Below the pieces are notes generated by a model. That model was not told where the DNA came from, searched no databases, and worked only from the letters and a program-made list of their open reading frames with translations. Source: an uncultured Alteromonadaceae bacterium (GTDB lineage Bacteria > Pseudomonadota > Gammaproteobacteria > Enterobacterales > Alteromonadaceae). Taken from it: DNA of 64,000 bases. This document shows, in pieces, positions 7,781-19,920 of this stretch (position 1 is its first letter; each line of letters begins with the position of its first letter). The translations under genes were made by a program, and so were the position numbers. The DNA is taken from positions 34,685-98,684 of the forward strand of contig CANMXU010000018.1 of assembly GCA_947501935.1 (NCBI GenBank). Reading direction: 5' to 3'.

Positions 7781-9244
7781 TTATAAGCCTTTTTTAATGT
7801 CTTTTTTCCATTTTTTATAATAATCAGTTAATTGCTTAACCACTTCCGGGTGCTTAGCTGAAACATCTGTAGTTTCTGAAGGGTCAGTTTCTAAGTTATA
7901 TAAAAAGCGACCTAGCTCAAGTTCAACCATTTCATATTTAGCATATTCATCTTTGGTGGCGGTTTTAAACTTCCATTTCCCCATGCGAATCGCCGTTTCA
8001 TGGCCAGTATCCCAAACCAAAACTTTATGGGCTAAGTTTTTATCGCTACCATTTAATAAAGCGGTAATATCAATGCCGTCAACATGAGCCGGTACTTTTG
8101 CACCCGCAAGGCCAGCCAAAGTAGGAAGAATATCCATGGTACTAACCATGTTGTCGCTTACTACGCCTTTGTTAAATTTACCCGGCCAAGAAACAATCAT
8201 AGGTATGCGAATGCCACCTTCATAAAGTAGATATTTACTACCTCTTAATGGACCATTATCCGCATAAATAGGTGTTGAACCACCATTGTCACTAACAAAA
8301 ATTACCACGGTATTATCGGCAATGCCTTCGTTTTCTAGGGTATCTAGTAATTTACCAATTTCTTTATCCATGTAATCAAGTTGCGCTAAATAGTGAGCAC
8401 GACCTTCAGGATTATTTGGGTAACGGCTTTTTTCATACCAAGTGTAGTAATCTTCAGTATCTGGATCCCAGTCGTGATAGCCTTTAAGGTTATTGGCTTT
8501 TAAATAATCTTCAGGTAGCTGATGAGTAAAGTTGTGCACGGCATTAAAGGCAAGTTGTAAATAAAATTTGTTATCTTTATTCGACTTTACGAAGTCACGG
8601 GCTTTTTCACCAAATATTTCAGTGGTAAAACCTTCGCGGTTATCTTTTTCATATCCATCCCAAAAAGCGCCGTATTCTAGTGCTTGGCCATGCTTGCCAC
8701 CACGTTTCTTATAGGCTTTAACTTTGTCGCGTTCTTTTTGATCGTATTCATCGTTATGAATTAAAAAGTGCTGACGTCCATTGCCGCCATAACCATAGAA
8801 ATAATCAAAACCATGATTTAACGGAAAGTCACGGGCATCTGAGTCGTAAACACCATAATGGTATTTACCAATGTAGCCAGTGCTATAGTTTTGTGTTTTT
8901 AATACTTCTGGAATAGTGGTTAATTTCGGACTAATTGATGCTTTCTTACCATACCAATAAGCTTTTTGTCTTTGGTTATACGTACCGGTAATAATACCTA
9001 AACGCGAGACATTACAAATAGGAGCAGTTACATAAGCATTGGTAAAACGCGTACCTTGTTCGGCTAAACGGTCTAAACTTGGAGTTTGTACATCTTTGGC
9101 TAAACCAGTAGCACTGATGTCAGCGTAACCTTGGTCATCGCTGATAATAACAATAACATTGGGTGAGTTATCAACTTCTTTGGCAACTATACTTTGGCTA
9201 GTTATAGCCGCAAGCGTTAGCACTAACGATTGAACAATTTTCAT
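7781..9244 (-). CDS. S1 sulfatase with unusual C-N-V-S-R maturation motif
   Basis: 487 residues from the ATG at 9244 (a TTG two codons earlier is less likely). The signal peptide ends near SIVA-KEV. The motif VIIISDDQGYAD lies near 31-42, and the formylglycine position is Cys77 in the sequence PICNVSRLGIITG. Here the third position, Pro or Ala in the usual C-x-P/A-x-R rule, is Val. The rest looks intact: IGKYHYG replaces GKWH, FVSDNGGSTP is present, and the C-terminal RFLYNLETDPSETTD is normal. So the enzyme may be a real subfamily with a relaxed maturation motif rather than a dead copy. It is divergent from the GH2 gene. Confidence 0.88.
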   Translation of the reverse strand: MKIVQSLVLTLAAITSQSIVAKEVDNSPNVIVIISDDQGYADISATGLAKDVQTPSLDRLAEQGTRFTNAYVTAPICNVSRLGIITGTYNQRQKAYWYGKKASISPKLTTIPEVLKTQNYSTGYIGKYHYGVYDSDARDFPLNHGFDYFYGYGGNGRQHFLIHNDEYDQKERDKVKAYKKRGGKHGQALEYGAFWDGYEKDNREGFTTEIFGEKARDFVKSNKDNKFYLQLAFNAVHNFTHQLPEDYLKANNLKGYHDWDPDTEDYYTWYEKSRYPNNPEGRAHYLAQLDYMDKEIGKLLDTLENEGIADNTVVIFVSDNGGSTPIYADNGPLRGSKYLLYEGGIRIPMIVSWPGKFNKGVVSDNMVSTMDILPTLAGLAGAKVPAHVDGIDITALLNGSDKNLAHKVLVWDTGHETAIRMGKWKFKTATKDEYAKYEMVELELGRFLYNLETDPSETTDVSAKHPEVVKQLTDYYKKWKKDIKKGL

Positions 9245-9288
9245 AGGCAACCTATAAATGTATTAAAATGTAGTATTACAAGTAATTT

Positions 9289-9304
9289 ATCATACTTGTA
9301 TGAT
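9289..9304. promoter_or_regulatory. Perfect palindrome in divergent sulfatase/GH2 promoter region
   Basis: ATCATACTTGTATGAT consists of two exact seven-base arms around TT. It lies 45 bp before the sulfatase start and about 190 bp before the GH2 start, in a 245-bp divergent intergenic region. It is a candidate operator for a regulator of both. No regulator gene for the locus is in the window. Confidence 0.45.
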
Positions 9305-9432
9305 TTATCAATAGCGGCATAACTGATATATCTGGCAGCAACTATACTTTACATTACTTTACAGTCAACGGACTTTAATAGTGTATAAATCGTGTAAATT
9401 TTGGAAAAGTCATTGACTAATTTGTATTATAA

Positions 9433-12831
<3,399 letters not shown>

Positions 12832-12833
12832 TC

Positions 12834-14252
12834 ATGTTTAAAACCAAACTTAATAGTACACGCAGTGCAGTGTTATCAACACTGGCGCTGGTTACTGTAG
12901 CGTGTTCATGGTTGCCAACGGCGACAATCGCAGCACAAGAAAAACCTAATATTATTGTTATCTTAAGTGATGACGGTGGCTACAGTGACTTTAGTTTTAG
13001 TGGTGATGCTAACTTCGCTACTCCAAACATTAAAAAACTAGCAGACACTGGCGTTAAATTTACTCAAGGTTATGTATCCGCTTCGGTATGTAGCCCGTCA
13101 CGTGCTGGTATGCTAACCGGTCGTTATCAGCAACGTTTTGGTCATGAATATAACTTGCCAGTTAAACCAGAGCCTGGCGACGACTACGACTTTAATGGCA
13201 TGTCAGTGAAAGAAAAAACCATTGCTGATCATTTAAAAGCAGCAGGTTACCGTACTGGTTTAATCGGTAAATGGCATTTAGGTGAAGCTGAACAGTTTCA
13301 CCCTAATAACCGTGGTTTTGATGACTTTTATGGTTTATTAGGTGGTGGTCGTAGTTACTTTACTGGTAACAAAAAAGACACCGACTACACCCGTATGTAC
13401 CGTAATCAAACTCCAGAACCATTTGAGGGTTACTTAACTGATAAGTTAGGTGATGAAGCGATTAGCTTTATTGAGAAAAACCAAGAAAACCCATTCTTTT
13501 TATACCTTTCTTACACCGCAGTTCATGCGCCAATGGAAGCTAAAAAAGACCAAGAAGCCTTATTCGAACATATTAAAGATCCTGGTCGCAGAACATTAGC
13601 CGCGATGACTTTAGCGCTTGATGAGTCGGTTGGTAAAGTGATGGCGAGACTTGACGAACTAGAACTAACAGAAAATACCTTAGTGGTATTTTTAAATGAT
13701 AATGGTGGCCCATCAGATTATAACTTCTCTGTAAATAAGCCGTTGTCAGGTGTTAAAGGCACCCTATATGAAGGTGGCGTTCGCGTACCATACATTGTTA
13801 GCTGGCCGGGTAAATTACCTCAAGGTGAAGTTTATACAAAACCGGTTTCAGCATTAGATATTTTACCAACTTCATTGGCGGCAGCTAAAGCAAAACCTGT
13901 TAATAATAAAGCACTTGATGGCGTTAATTTAATGCCGTATTTATTAGGTGAAAATGATGCTAAGCCTCATGAAACCTTATACTGGCGCCGAGCTGCCTTT
14001 GCTGCAATACGTGACGGAGACTATAAATTAGTACGTTTTCCTGACCGCTTACCGGTTTTATATGACTTATCAAAAGATATTGGTGAGCATAACGACTTAG
14101 CAGCAGCAAACCCTGAAATTGTTGGCGCTATGATGAAAAAATTATTTACTTGGGAAACAGGTTTAAGTTCGCCGTATTGGACCACACATAGCAAGTGGAT
14201 CAAGCAAAACCGTGAACGTTACAGTATTTTTACTAGCGTTGATAAAAAATAA
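12834..14252 (+). CDS. S1 sulfatase (GALNS/S1_19-like), coupled to GH2
   Basis: 472 residues with a signal peptide or lipobox (L-V-T-V-A-C near residue 24; cleavage near TIA-AQE is the alternative). The motifs are VILSDDGGYSD (42-52), formylglycine C-S-P-S-R at Cys86 followed by AGMLTGRYQQRFG, IGKWHLGE, HPNNRGFDDFYG, and VFLNDNGGPSDYN. The GRYQQRFGHE and HPNNRGFD blocks resemble N-acetylgalactosamine-6-sulfatase-like (S1_19) enzymes, several of which act on marine galactans. The GH2 gene ends two bases upstream, so a single transcript makes an exo-galactosidase and the sulfatase that may clear its substrate. Confidence 0.93.
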   Translation: MFKTKLNSTRSAVLSTLALVTVACSWLPTATIAAQEKPNIIVILSDDGGYSDFSFSGDANFATPNIKKLADTGVKFTQGYVSASVCSPSRAGMLTGRYQQRFGHEYNLPVKPEPGDDYDFNGMSVKEKTIADHLKAAGYRTGLIGKWHLGEAEQFHPNNRGFDDFYGLLGGGRSYFTGNKKDTDYTRMYRNQTPEPFEGYLTDKLGDEAISFIEKNQENPFFLYLSYTAVHAPMEAKKDQEALFEHIKDPGRRTLAAMTLALDESVGKVMARLDELELTENTLVVFLNDNGGPSDYNFSVNKPLSGVKGTLYEGGVRVPYIVSWPGKLPQGEVYTKPVSALDILPTSLAAAKAKPVNNKALDGVNLMPYLLGENDAKPHETLYWRRAAFAAIRDGDYKLVRFPDRLPVLYDLSKDIGEHNDLAAANPEIVGAMMKKLFTWETGLSSPYWTTHSKWIKQNRERYSIFTSVDKK

Positions 14253-14276
14253 AATTACAAAAGTATAATGACAAAT

Positions 14277-14296
14277 GCCGAGTGTAAAAGCTCGGC
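14277..14296 (+). other. Intercistronic stem-loop between two sulfatase genes
   Basis: GCCGAG and CTCGGC form a six-pair GC-rich stem around an eight-base loop, 25 bp after one sulfatase stop and 29 bp before the next start. No T-run follows, so it looks more like an mRNA processing or stability element than a terminator. It argues against the upstream ATG at 14268 as the real start of the next gene. Confidence 0.5.
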
Positions 14297-14324
14297 GATA
14301 AAAACGTTTATAGGGGCGTTCAAT

Positions 14325-16184
14325 ATGAAATTTTTAAAAGCACTACTCGTCAGTGCCAGCATTGTGGTACCGGCACTTGCCAATGCCGCGGCAGAAAAAC
14401 CGAACTTTATCGTAATTCTAACCGATGACCAAGGTTATGCCGATGTTGGCTTTAATGGCAGTAAAGATATTCGAACGCCTCATATTGACCGCATTGCCAA
14501 TGAAGGCACGCGTTTTACTAATGGCTATGTAACCTATGCGGTTTGTGGCCCAAGTCGCGCTGGTTTATTAACCGGCCGTTATCAAGGGCGCTTTGGCTTT
14601 GGTCGTAACCCATATATCGACCCAAAAGATACTAATTCAGGTATGCCACTGAGCGAGCAAATGATCTCAGAAGTATTAAAACCAGAAGGTTATACTTCAA
14701 GTATTATTGGTAAATGGCATATGGGCACACATCCACAGTTTCATCCTAATAATCGTGGTTTTGATCACTTTTACGGCTTTTTATCGGGTGGTCATCGTTA
14801 TTTTCCAGAAGAGCTAATTTTTAACAGTATTGAAGAAGGTAAAAAGCCTTTTGATTGGTATCAAACTAAGTTACTTAAAAACCAAAAGCGTGTTGAAACC
14901 GACGAATATTTAACTGACGAATTATCACACGAAGCGATTAACTTTATTGAGCAAGAAAAAGACAACCCATTTTTCTTATACCTTGCCTACAACGCTCCGC
15001 ACACACCATTGCAAGCAACTAAAGAATATTTAGATAGAAACAACCACATTAAAAAGAAAGATCGCCGTACCTATGCTGCTATGATCACCGCAGTTGATGA
15101 TGGCGTTGGTCGTATTCTTGATAAACTTGATGAGCTAGGTATTGACGATAATACCATGATTTTTTTCTTATCGGATAACGGCGGCCCAACCAAAAATGCT
15201 TCCAGCAATGCTCCTTTAAGAGGTCATAAAGGTGATTACTTTGAAGGTGGTATTCGGGTACCATTCGCAGTGCGTTGGCCAAATAGAATTCCAGCAGGTG
15301 TTGATTATAACGAGCCGGTGAGTTCTTTAGATATTTTAGCGACTTTTGCAGCAATTACTCAGGCTAAAATTGCCAAAGAACGACCATTAGATGGTGTTAA
15401 CCTAATGCCGTTTGTTAATGGTGAAACTGATGACATACCTCATGATATTTTATTCTGGCGTAACTTTGACCAAGGCACTTTAGCGGTACGTCAATACAAC
15501 GCGAAAGCGATATCATCTGATAAAGAAGGTAAGTTACTTTATAATTTAGATAAAGATATTGGTGAAAAGAAAAACCTATATAAAGCCAATAAAAGAATTC
15601 ACAAAAAATATACCAAGCTAATGGAAGAGTGGGAAGAAGAGCTAATCGACCCAATTTTTAAACCGTTACAAGGTCAAGATAAAAGTAACAAGAAGTCTAA
15701 AAATAAGAAATCTAAAAGTAAAAAAGGCAAAGGTGCCGTTCCTAGTGAGGTTAACCAACTAGTTAATGGCAGCTTTGACGGTGAAGACTTAAGCATGTGG
15801 CAAGCAGGTAGTTATAATCATGCTTTTGTAACTACCGAAGAAACCGAGCCTTATGATGGCGTACGTTCGGCTAAAACTAAATCTGGAAATGCTGCGATCA
15901 CCCAAAACTTTATTTTGGAAGATGATAAGCAATATAGAGTTTCTTTTTGGTCAAAATGGAGTGCTACTCCTCCTGCGTCGACTTATGCAGTAATAAAATA
16001 TAAAGGTAAAAAGCCTTTAAAAGTTAATGGCAAGGTTAAGGTTCCTACATCTACACAGTGGACAGAAACAACTTACACAATAGATACCACTAAATGGGGC
16101 GGTGGTGAACATAAAATTGCTTTTTGGAAAGATAACTCAGTGTCTTTTTATGTCGATAAGGTAGAAATAAAAGAGTTGAAATAA
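14325..16184 (+). CDS. S1 sulfatase with Lys-rich linker and C-terminal carbohydrate-binding domain
   Basis: 619 residues from the ATG at 14325, chosen over the in-frame ATG at 14268 because it gives a clean signal peptide (MKFLKALLVSASIVVPALA) and has AGGGGCG upstream. The sulfatase domain (about 25-445) has VILTDDQGYAD, formylglycine C-G-P-S-R at Cys74, IGKWHMG, HPNNRGFDHFYG and FFLSDNGGP, of the same GALNS-like type as the gene before it. A linker rich in Lys and Ser (about 449-475) leads to a jelly-roll domain (about 476-619) that begins NQLVNGSFDGEDLSMW and ends SFYVDKVEIKEL. The same domain type ends the GH128 protein at 16872. It probably tethers the enzyme to polymer. Confidence 0.93.
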   Translation: MKFLKALLVSASIVVPALANAAAEKPNFIVILTDDQGYADVGFNGSKDIRTPHIDRIANEGTRFTNGYVTYAVCGPSRAGLLTGRYQGRFGFGRNPYIDPKDTNSGMPLSEQMISEVLKPEGYTSSIIGKWHMGTHPQFHPNNRGFDHFYGFLSGGHRYFPEELIFNSIEEGKKPFDWYQTKLLKNQKRVETDEYLTDELSHEAINFIEQEKDNPFFLYLAYNAPHTPLQATKEYLDRNNHIKKKDRRTYAAMITAVDDGVGRILDKLDELGIDDNTMIFFLSDNGGPTKNASSNAPLRGHKGDYFEGGIRVPFAVRWPNRIPAGVDYNEPVSSLDILATFAAITQAKIAKERPLDGVNLMPFVNGETDDIPHDILFWRNFDQGTLAVRQYNAKAISSDKEGKLLYNLDKDIGEKKNLYKANKRIHKKYTKLMEEWEEELIDPIFKPLQGQDKSNKKSKNKKSKSKKGKGAVPSEVNQLVNGSFDGEDLSMWQAGSYNHAFVTTEETEPYDGVRSAKTKSGNAAITQNFILEDDKQYRVSFWSKWSATPPASTYAVIKYKGKKPLKVNGKVKVPTSTQWTETTYTIDTTKWGGGEHKIAFWKDNSVSFYVDKVEIKELK

Positions 16185-16217
16185 CTATCATCAGTTTTTT
16201 TGAATTCTATAAAATAG

Positions 16218-16251
16218 AACGAGTTATTGCTTTGCAGTAGCTCGTTTTTTT
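16218..16251 (+). terminator. Rho-independent terminator after GH2-sulfatase-sulfatase operon
   Basis: AACGAGTTATTGC pairs with GCAGTAGCTCGTT (two G-T wobbles, three-base loop), followed by a run of T. It ends the transcript that starts before the GH2 gene. The outer stem AACGAG/CTCGTT recurs in the terminator after the GH128 gene. Confidence 0.85.
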
Positions 16252-16871
16252 ATTTTATACCTGTTGCAGAATTTTTCGTATTTATCCCTGTAAAAACAAT
16301 TAATTAACATATGACAGCTATTTCCCTTTAGTTGGTGAAATTAAATCCTGAGTTTTTCATTGGTCTTTTTGGCCTTGTTGGTGTGTGCTCCCTTGGAAAA
16401 CACTAAGTCGTCATTTCGAAAACCTAAGTATACAAAGTCTGGGAAGTGCAGTTAGGGAGGTGGGGGCGGGGCTTTCTATCTTTAAACTTTATTACTGATA
16501 CCTAGAGACTTTGATGTTATTTACACCAATAAGGATTCTAAATTATTGCTGTAAGTAACTGCACTAATTAGAGGCTAAATTTAGCATGTAAACTAAAAGT
16601 ATCTGGTAGCCGCCTTCGTTTTTATTGCTAAATAAAGGGAGTGTTTAGCAGTAGAACGCCAAAATATAACCGATATATATGACTTTAAATAGATAGCTAT
16701 GGCTCCTGAAAAGTGCATTCGCACTACAATTATTAACATATTATTACTTTTTTGCTATATTTTTTCTTTTCATACTAGCTAAAAGCAGGGCAATTGAGTA
16801 TATTGATGGTATATGTCTGTATTATACTTTAATAACATAGATATTATAAATATTATAAATAGGGGGATAAT
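16252..16871. other. 620-bp gap before GH128 gene
   Basis: No convincing gene on either strand. A G-rich stretch lies near 16455-16472. The right end has ATATTATAA twice in tandem near 16848-16860, then AGGGGGA as the ribosome-binding site of the next gene. Promoter and regulatory sequences for that gene are probably here, but no box can be assigned firmly. Confidence 0.5.
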
Positions 16872-18329
16872 ATGAATAATTACACAAATAACGCTAAGGG
16901 TATTACTGCGATATCTACTTCTGCGTGTTTAGCAATGTCGCTATTGTTAAGTGGTTGTGGCAGTGACGGCTCTAAAGAGCAAGTTGAATCAAACGAAGAA
17001 GAATACTCGCATCAAGTACCAGCAACTAAAAAAGGGGCTGCTTTTAGCTCAACAGACCTTATTTGGTCAAATCAAGTAGCTGAATTAAGACCTCATTGGA
17101 ATTATGATTGGAGTTTAACTGAAAGTACTGCGTTTCAGCCTAGTAACATTGAATTTGTTTCGATGAAGTGGGGGGGGGCATTATTAAGCGAATCAGCTTT
17201 AGCTGAACTAGCTCAAGACTATGCTGATGGAAAGATAAAATATCTACTAGGCTTTAATGAGCCTGATGGTGAGGAACAAGCAAATATTAGCGTTGAAGAC
17301 TCACTTCCTGCATGGGATCAACTTGTTACTGTTGGTGCTCCTATGGTTAGCCCTGCAACGGTCGACCCTTTAAATCAGTGGATGCAGGACTTCATGGCCG
17401 TTCGAGGCAATGACGTCAGCTACGTAGCCATGCATTGGTACGGCGGTATAAATGCTGACGCTTTCTTAGCAAAAGTTGATGCGGTTTATAGTGCTTATGG
17501 TAAACCTGTTTGGATTACTGAATTTGCGGTAGCTGATTGGGATGCTGCGTTGGCAGTTGATGCTGTTGAAGATGATCCGGCAACTTTAGAAGTTGATGAA
17601 ACTGCGGCAGCAATTCCTGCGGTAGAAAATAAATATAGTGAACAGCAAGTTATTGACTTTATGAAGACCGTATTACCTGCACTTGATGAAAATGAAAATG
17701 TATTTCGTTATAGTTGGTTCAGCGTTAGCCCAACCGCTGATAATTTTCATAATTTATCATCGTCGGCATTATTTGGCGCACGTGATATGGAAACTGGCTC
17801 TACAACTATTACAAGTTTAGGTGAGGTTTATCAACAACATACAGCTAATGGATTCTCTGGAAACGGTAAAACACCACCCCTAGTTGATTTAATTCCTGGT
17901 AATCTTATTATAAATGGACATTTCGAAGAATCATCACTTTACCCATGGGAGGGTTATAACCGGTCATCTGCAGTTGAAACTGAAGAGGTTCAAGCGACAG
18001 ATGGCGTTAAGTATGGCCGTATTAACCAGAACCAGGATGGTTCACTGATTCAAGTGTTCAGTTTAGAGGGTGGTAAATCATATAAGTTATCTTACAATGC
18101 AAGGTGGCATACTGGTACTAAAGCCATGAATGTTGTTATTAAAACAGGAGCATCTGGAGGTTCTAAAATTATTGGTGAACCTATCACTTTAGTTGACGGT
18201 GCATGGAGTGCGAATGAACATGTTTTTACAGCCACTCAAGGCTCTGGGGAGTACCGCGTAATTTTTTGGCATGGTAACGCAGTACCTTTCTTTTACTTAG
18301 ATGAAGTTGTACTACTAGAAATTGAATAA
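16872..18329 (+). CDS. GH128-type glycosidase lipoprotein with C-terminal carbohydrate-binding domain
   Basis: 485 residues. Lipobox L-S-G-C puts the lipidated Cys at 29. Residues about 55-325 match the glycosyl-hydrolase clan fold called Glyco_hydro_cc (GH128): GFNEPD with acid/base Glu130, the MHWYGG strand, and WITEFAV with nucleophile Glu217. Characterised GH128 enzymes cut beta-1,3-glucans; here the substrate could differ. Residues about 343-485 form a jelly-roll domain (LIINGHFEESSLYPW to FFYLDEVVLLEI) related to that of the sulfatase at 14325. Codons for W100-G101-G102 contain an uninterrupted run of nine G (17170-17178), prone to slippage; the frame is intact here. It is monocistronic with its own terminator. 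Confidence 0.85.
   Translation: MNNYTNNAKGITAISTSACLAMSLLLSGCGSDGSKEQVESNEEEYSHQVPATKKGAAFSSTDLIWSNQVAELRPHWNYDWSLTESTAFQPSNIEFVSMKWGGALLSESALAELAQDYADGKIKYLLGFNEPDGEEQANISVEDSLPAWDQLVTVGAPMVSPATVDPLNQWMQDFMAVRGNDVSYVAMHWYGGINADAFLAKVDAVYSAYGKPVWITEFAVADWDAALAVDAVEDDPATLEVDETAAAIPAVENKYSEQQVIDFMKTVLPALDENENVFRYSWFSVSPTADNFHNLSSSALFGARDMETGSTTITSLGEVYQQHTANGFSGNGKTPPLVDLIPGNLIINGHFEESSLYPWEGYNRSSAVETEEVQATDGVKYGRINQNQDGSLIQVFSLEGGKSYKLSYNARWHTGTKAMNVVIKTGASGGSKIIGEPITLVDGAWSANEHVFTATQGSGEYRVIFWHGNAVPFFYLDEVVLLEIE
17170..17178 (+). repeat. Nine-G homopolymer inside GH128 coding sequence
   Basis: Nine consecutive G in an AT-rich gene, in codons for Trp-Gly-Gly-Ala. Gain or loss of one G would truncate the protein before its first catalytic Glu. 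Runs of this length are known slippage sites in phase-variable genes. Confidence 0.75.
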
Positions 18330-18354
18330 CTAATACTTATTCTTAAGCGATATA

Positions 18355-18391
18355 AAACGAGTTTCAGTTAATACTGTAACTCGTTTTTTTA
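18355..18391 (+). terminator. Rho-independent terminator after GH128 gene
   Basis: ACGAGTTTCAGT pairs with ACTGTAACTCGT (one mismatch, four-base loop), followed by a run of T. The base of the stem is the same as in the terminator at 16218-16251. Confidence 0.85.
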
Positions 18392-18453
18392 TACTTGGCG
18401 TTCCGTATTTATTTGTCGAAAAAGCTAGCTTATAAATATCGAAAACTAAGTCA

Positions 18454-19719
18454 TTATTTAATAGTGTTCTTGCTGAAAACCTCAACCCTATGCTCCTCAA
18501 GGGTATTGGTAAGTTGCTCTACATCCCCATCTTGCAGAAACTGAGCAAAAGCTTTTACTGCAACCTTTTCAAATGCAGGTAGTGTGGCGCGGTCGAAAAA
18601 TGGCGAAACTTGCTCGGCGTTGGCAATTATTGTAAATCCTGCTTGAGCATATTTATCTTCACCAAGTTCACTATTTATATTGGCGGGAATAAGGTGAAAT
18701 GTTTTAGCTATTTGGCTCTGTATTTTTGCTTGTGCTACAAATTCAATAAACTGCTCAGCGAGTTGTTTTTTCTTACTATGTTTACTTATAAAAAATAATA
18801 AGCTCGGCACACTTTCATATACAGGTTTGTTCTTTGTTTTTGGAAATGACATAAATTCAATATCATCAATTAAACTGCTGCTTAATAAATTACTTGATAA
18901 GCGCTGACTCATTAAAATAAAAGCAAACTTTTTTCGATAAAAAAATGGCAGCGACTCTTCCCAGCGAACTTTTGCATAATCTGAAGTGAAAAAACCTTGT
19001 TTGATTAAAGCCTGCCATTGGTTGAAGATGTTTTGTATACGGGTATCATGATAAGAAATTTCACCTTTGGCTATTTGATAAAAAAAGCCCATCTCATAAT
19101 TTCTTAATACCAAGTACTCGAACCACGCCGTAGCTAGCCATGGTTGCTTTAATGTTGAGCTAAATGGAGCGATGCCAGCATCAATTAATTTTTGGCAATA
19201 ACTGATAAACTCTGGCCAATACTGGGGCACAGGCCCAAAATCTTTTAGTAAAGATTTTTGGTAATATATCCCCCAAGGTGCCCTAAGATAAGGTAAACCA
19301 TACATTTCGTTCTGGTGTGAAATCCACTCAGACAACACCTTAGGAAAATCTTTTTGCCAATTATTTTTCTTCCATAAATGTGTTATCGGATGAACATAAC
19401 CTGCTTTAACTATGGTTTTAAATCGCATAGATGCTTGACCATACAGCACGTCAGGTGAGTCTATTCCTTCGGTTAACCAGCGGGTCATATATTTTTCAAA
19501 TTCAAAATCTTCAGTATATTTAATGATTTCAACCTTGATACCAGTTTGTTGTTCAAATTGGTAAATTATCGGGAAAAATGCCTCTTTGGTGGTCGGGCTG
19601 ATATGCAAAGCCATGGTTATTGAATTTTCAGTGGGAGCCACTGTTTCTATTTCTATGGCTAAAGCTGGCTTAAACCATATAATTAAACTGATATTAATTA
19701 AGAGAAGATATTTATTCAT
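18454..19719 (-). CDS. Extracellular solute-binding protein, family 1 (paralogue of 726-2006)
   Basis: 421 residues from the ATG at 19719; a TTG five codons upstream is less likely because MNKYLLLINISLIIW starts a good signal peptide. The fold and blocks match the protein at 726-2006: FGPVPQYW, AWFEYLVLRNY, SPFFDRATLPAFEKVAVKAFAQFL. So the two are duplicates that have diverged. It is again an orphan without permease or ATPase. It faces the other copy across the sulfatase/GH2 block. Possible roles are oligosaccharide binding for a remote importer, or ligand delivery to a sensor. Confidence 0.85.
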   Translation of the reverse strand: MNKYLLLINISLIIWFKPALAIEIETVAPTENSITMALHISPTTKEAFFPIIYQFEQQTGIKVEIIKYTEDFEFEKYMTRWLTEGIDSPDVLYGQASMRFKTIVKAGYVHPITHLWKKNNWQKDFPKVLSEWISHQNEMYGLPYLRAPWGIYYQKSLLKDFGPVPQYWPEFISYCQKLIDAGIAPFSSTLKQPWLATAWFEYLVLRNYEMGFFYQIAKGEISYHDTRIQNIFNQWQALIKQGFFTSDYAKVRWEESLPFFYRKKFAFILMSQRLSSNLLSSSLIDDIEFMSFPKTKNKPVYESVPSLLFFISKHSKKKQLAEQFIEFVAQAKIQSQIAKTFHLIPANINSELGEDKYAQAGFTIIANAEQVSPFFDRATLPAFEKVAVKAFAQFLQDGDVEQLTNTLEEHRVEVFSKNTIK

Positions 19720-19920
19720 TATTAACAAACTCAATATGAGTGAATTTAATGACTGGTATTAATATAGCTACAAGGTTTAGTTCAATTAACATCAGGTATC
19801 TTTTTCCATCAACGGCTATTTACTAAAAAATAGCTTACTATTAATACAATTGGTAACAAAAGTCCTAATTTAATTTGCTAGCATATGTGTATATTAGTGT
19901 CGTAATAGAAGGAATATTTA

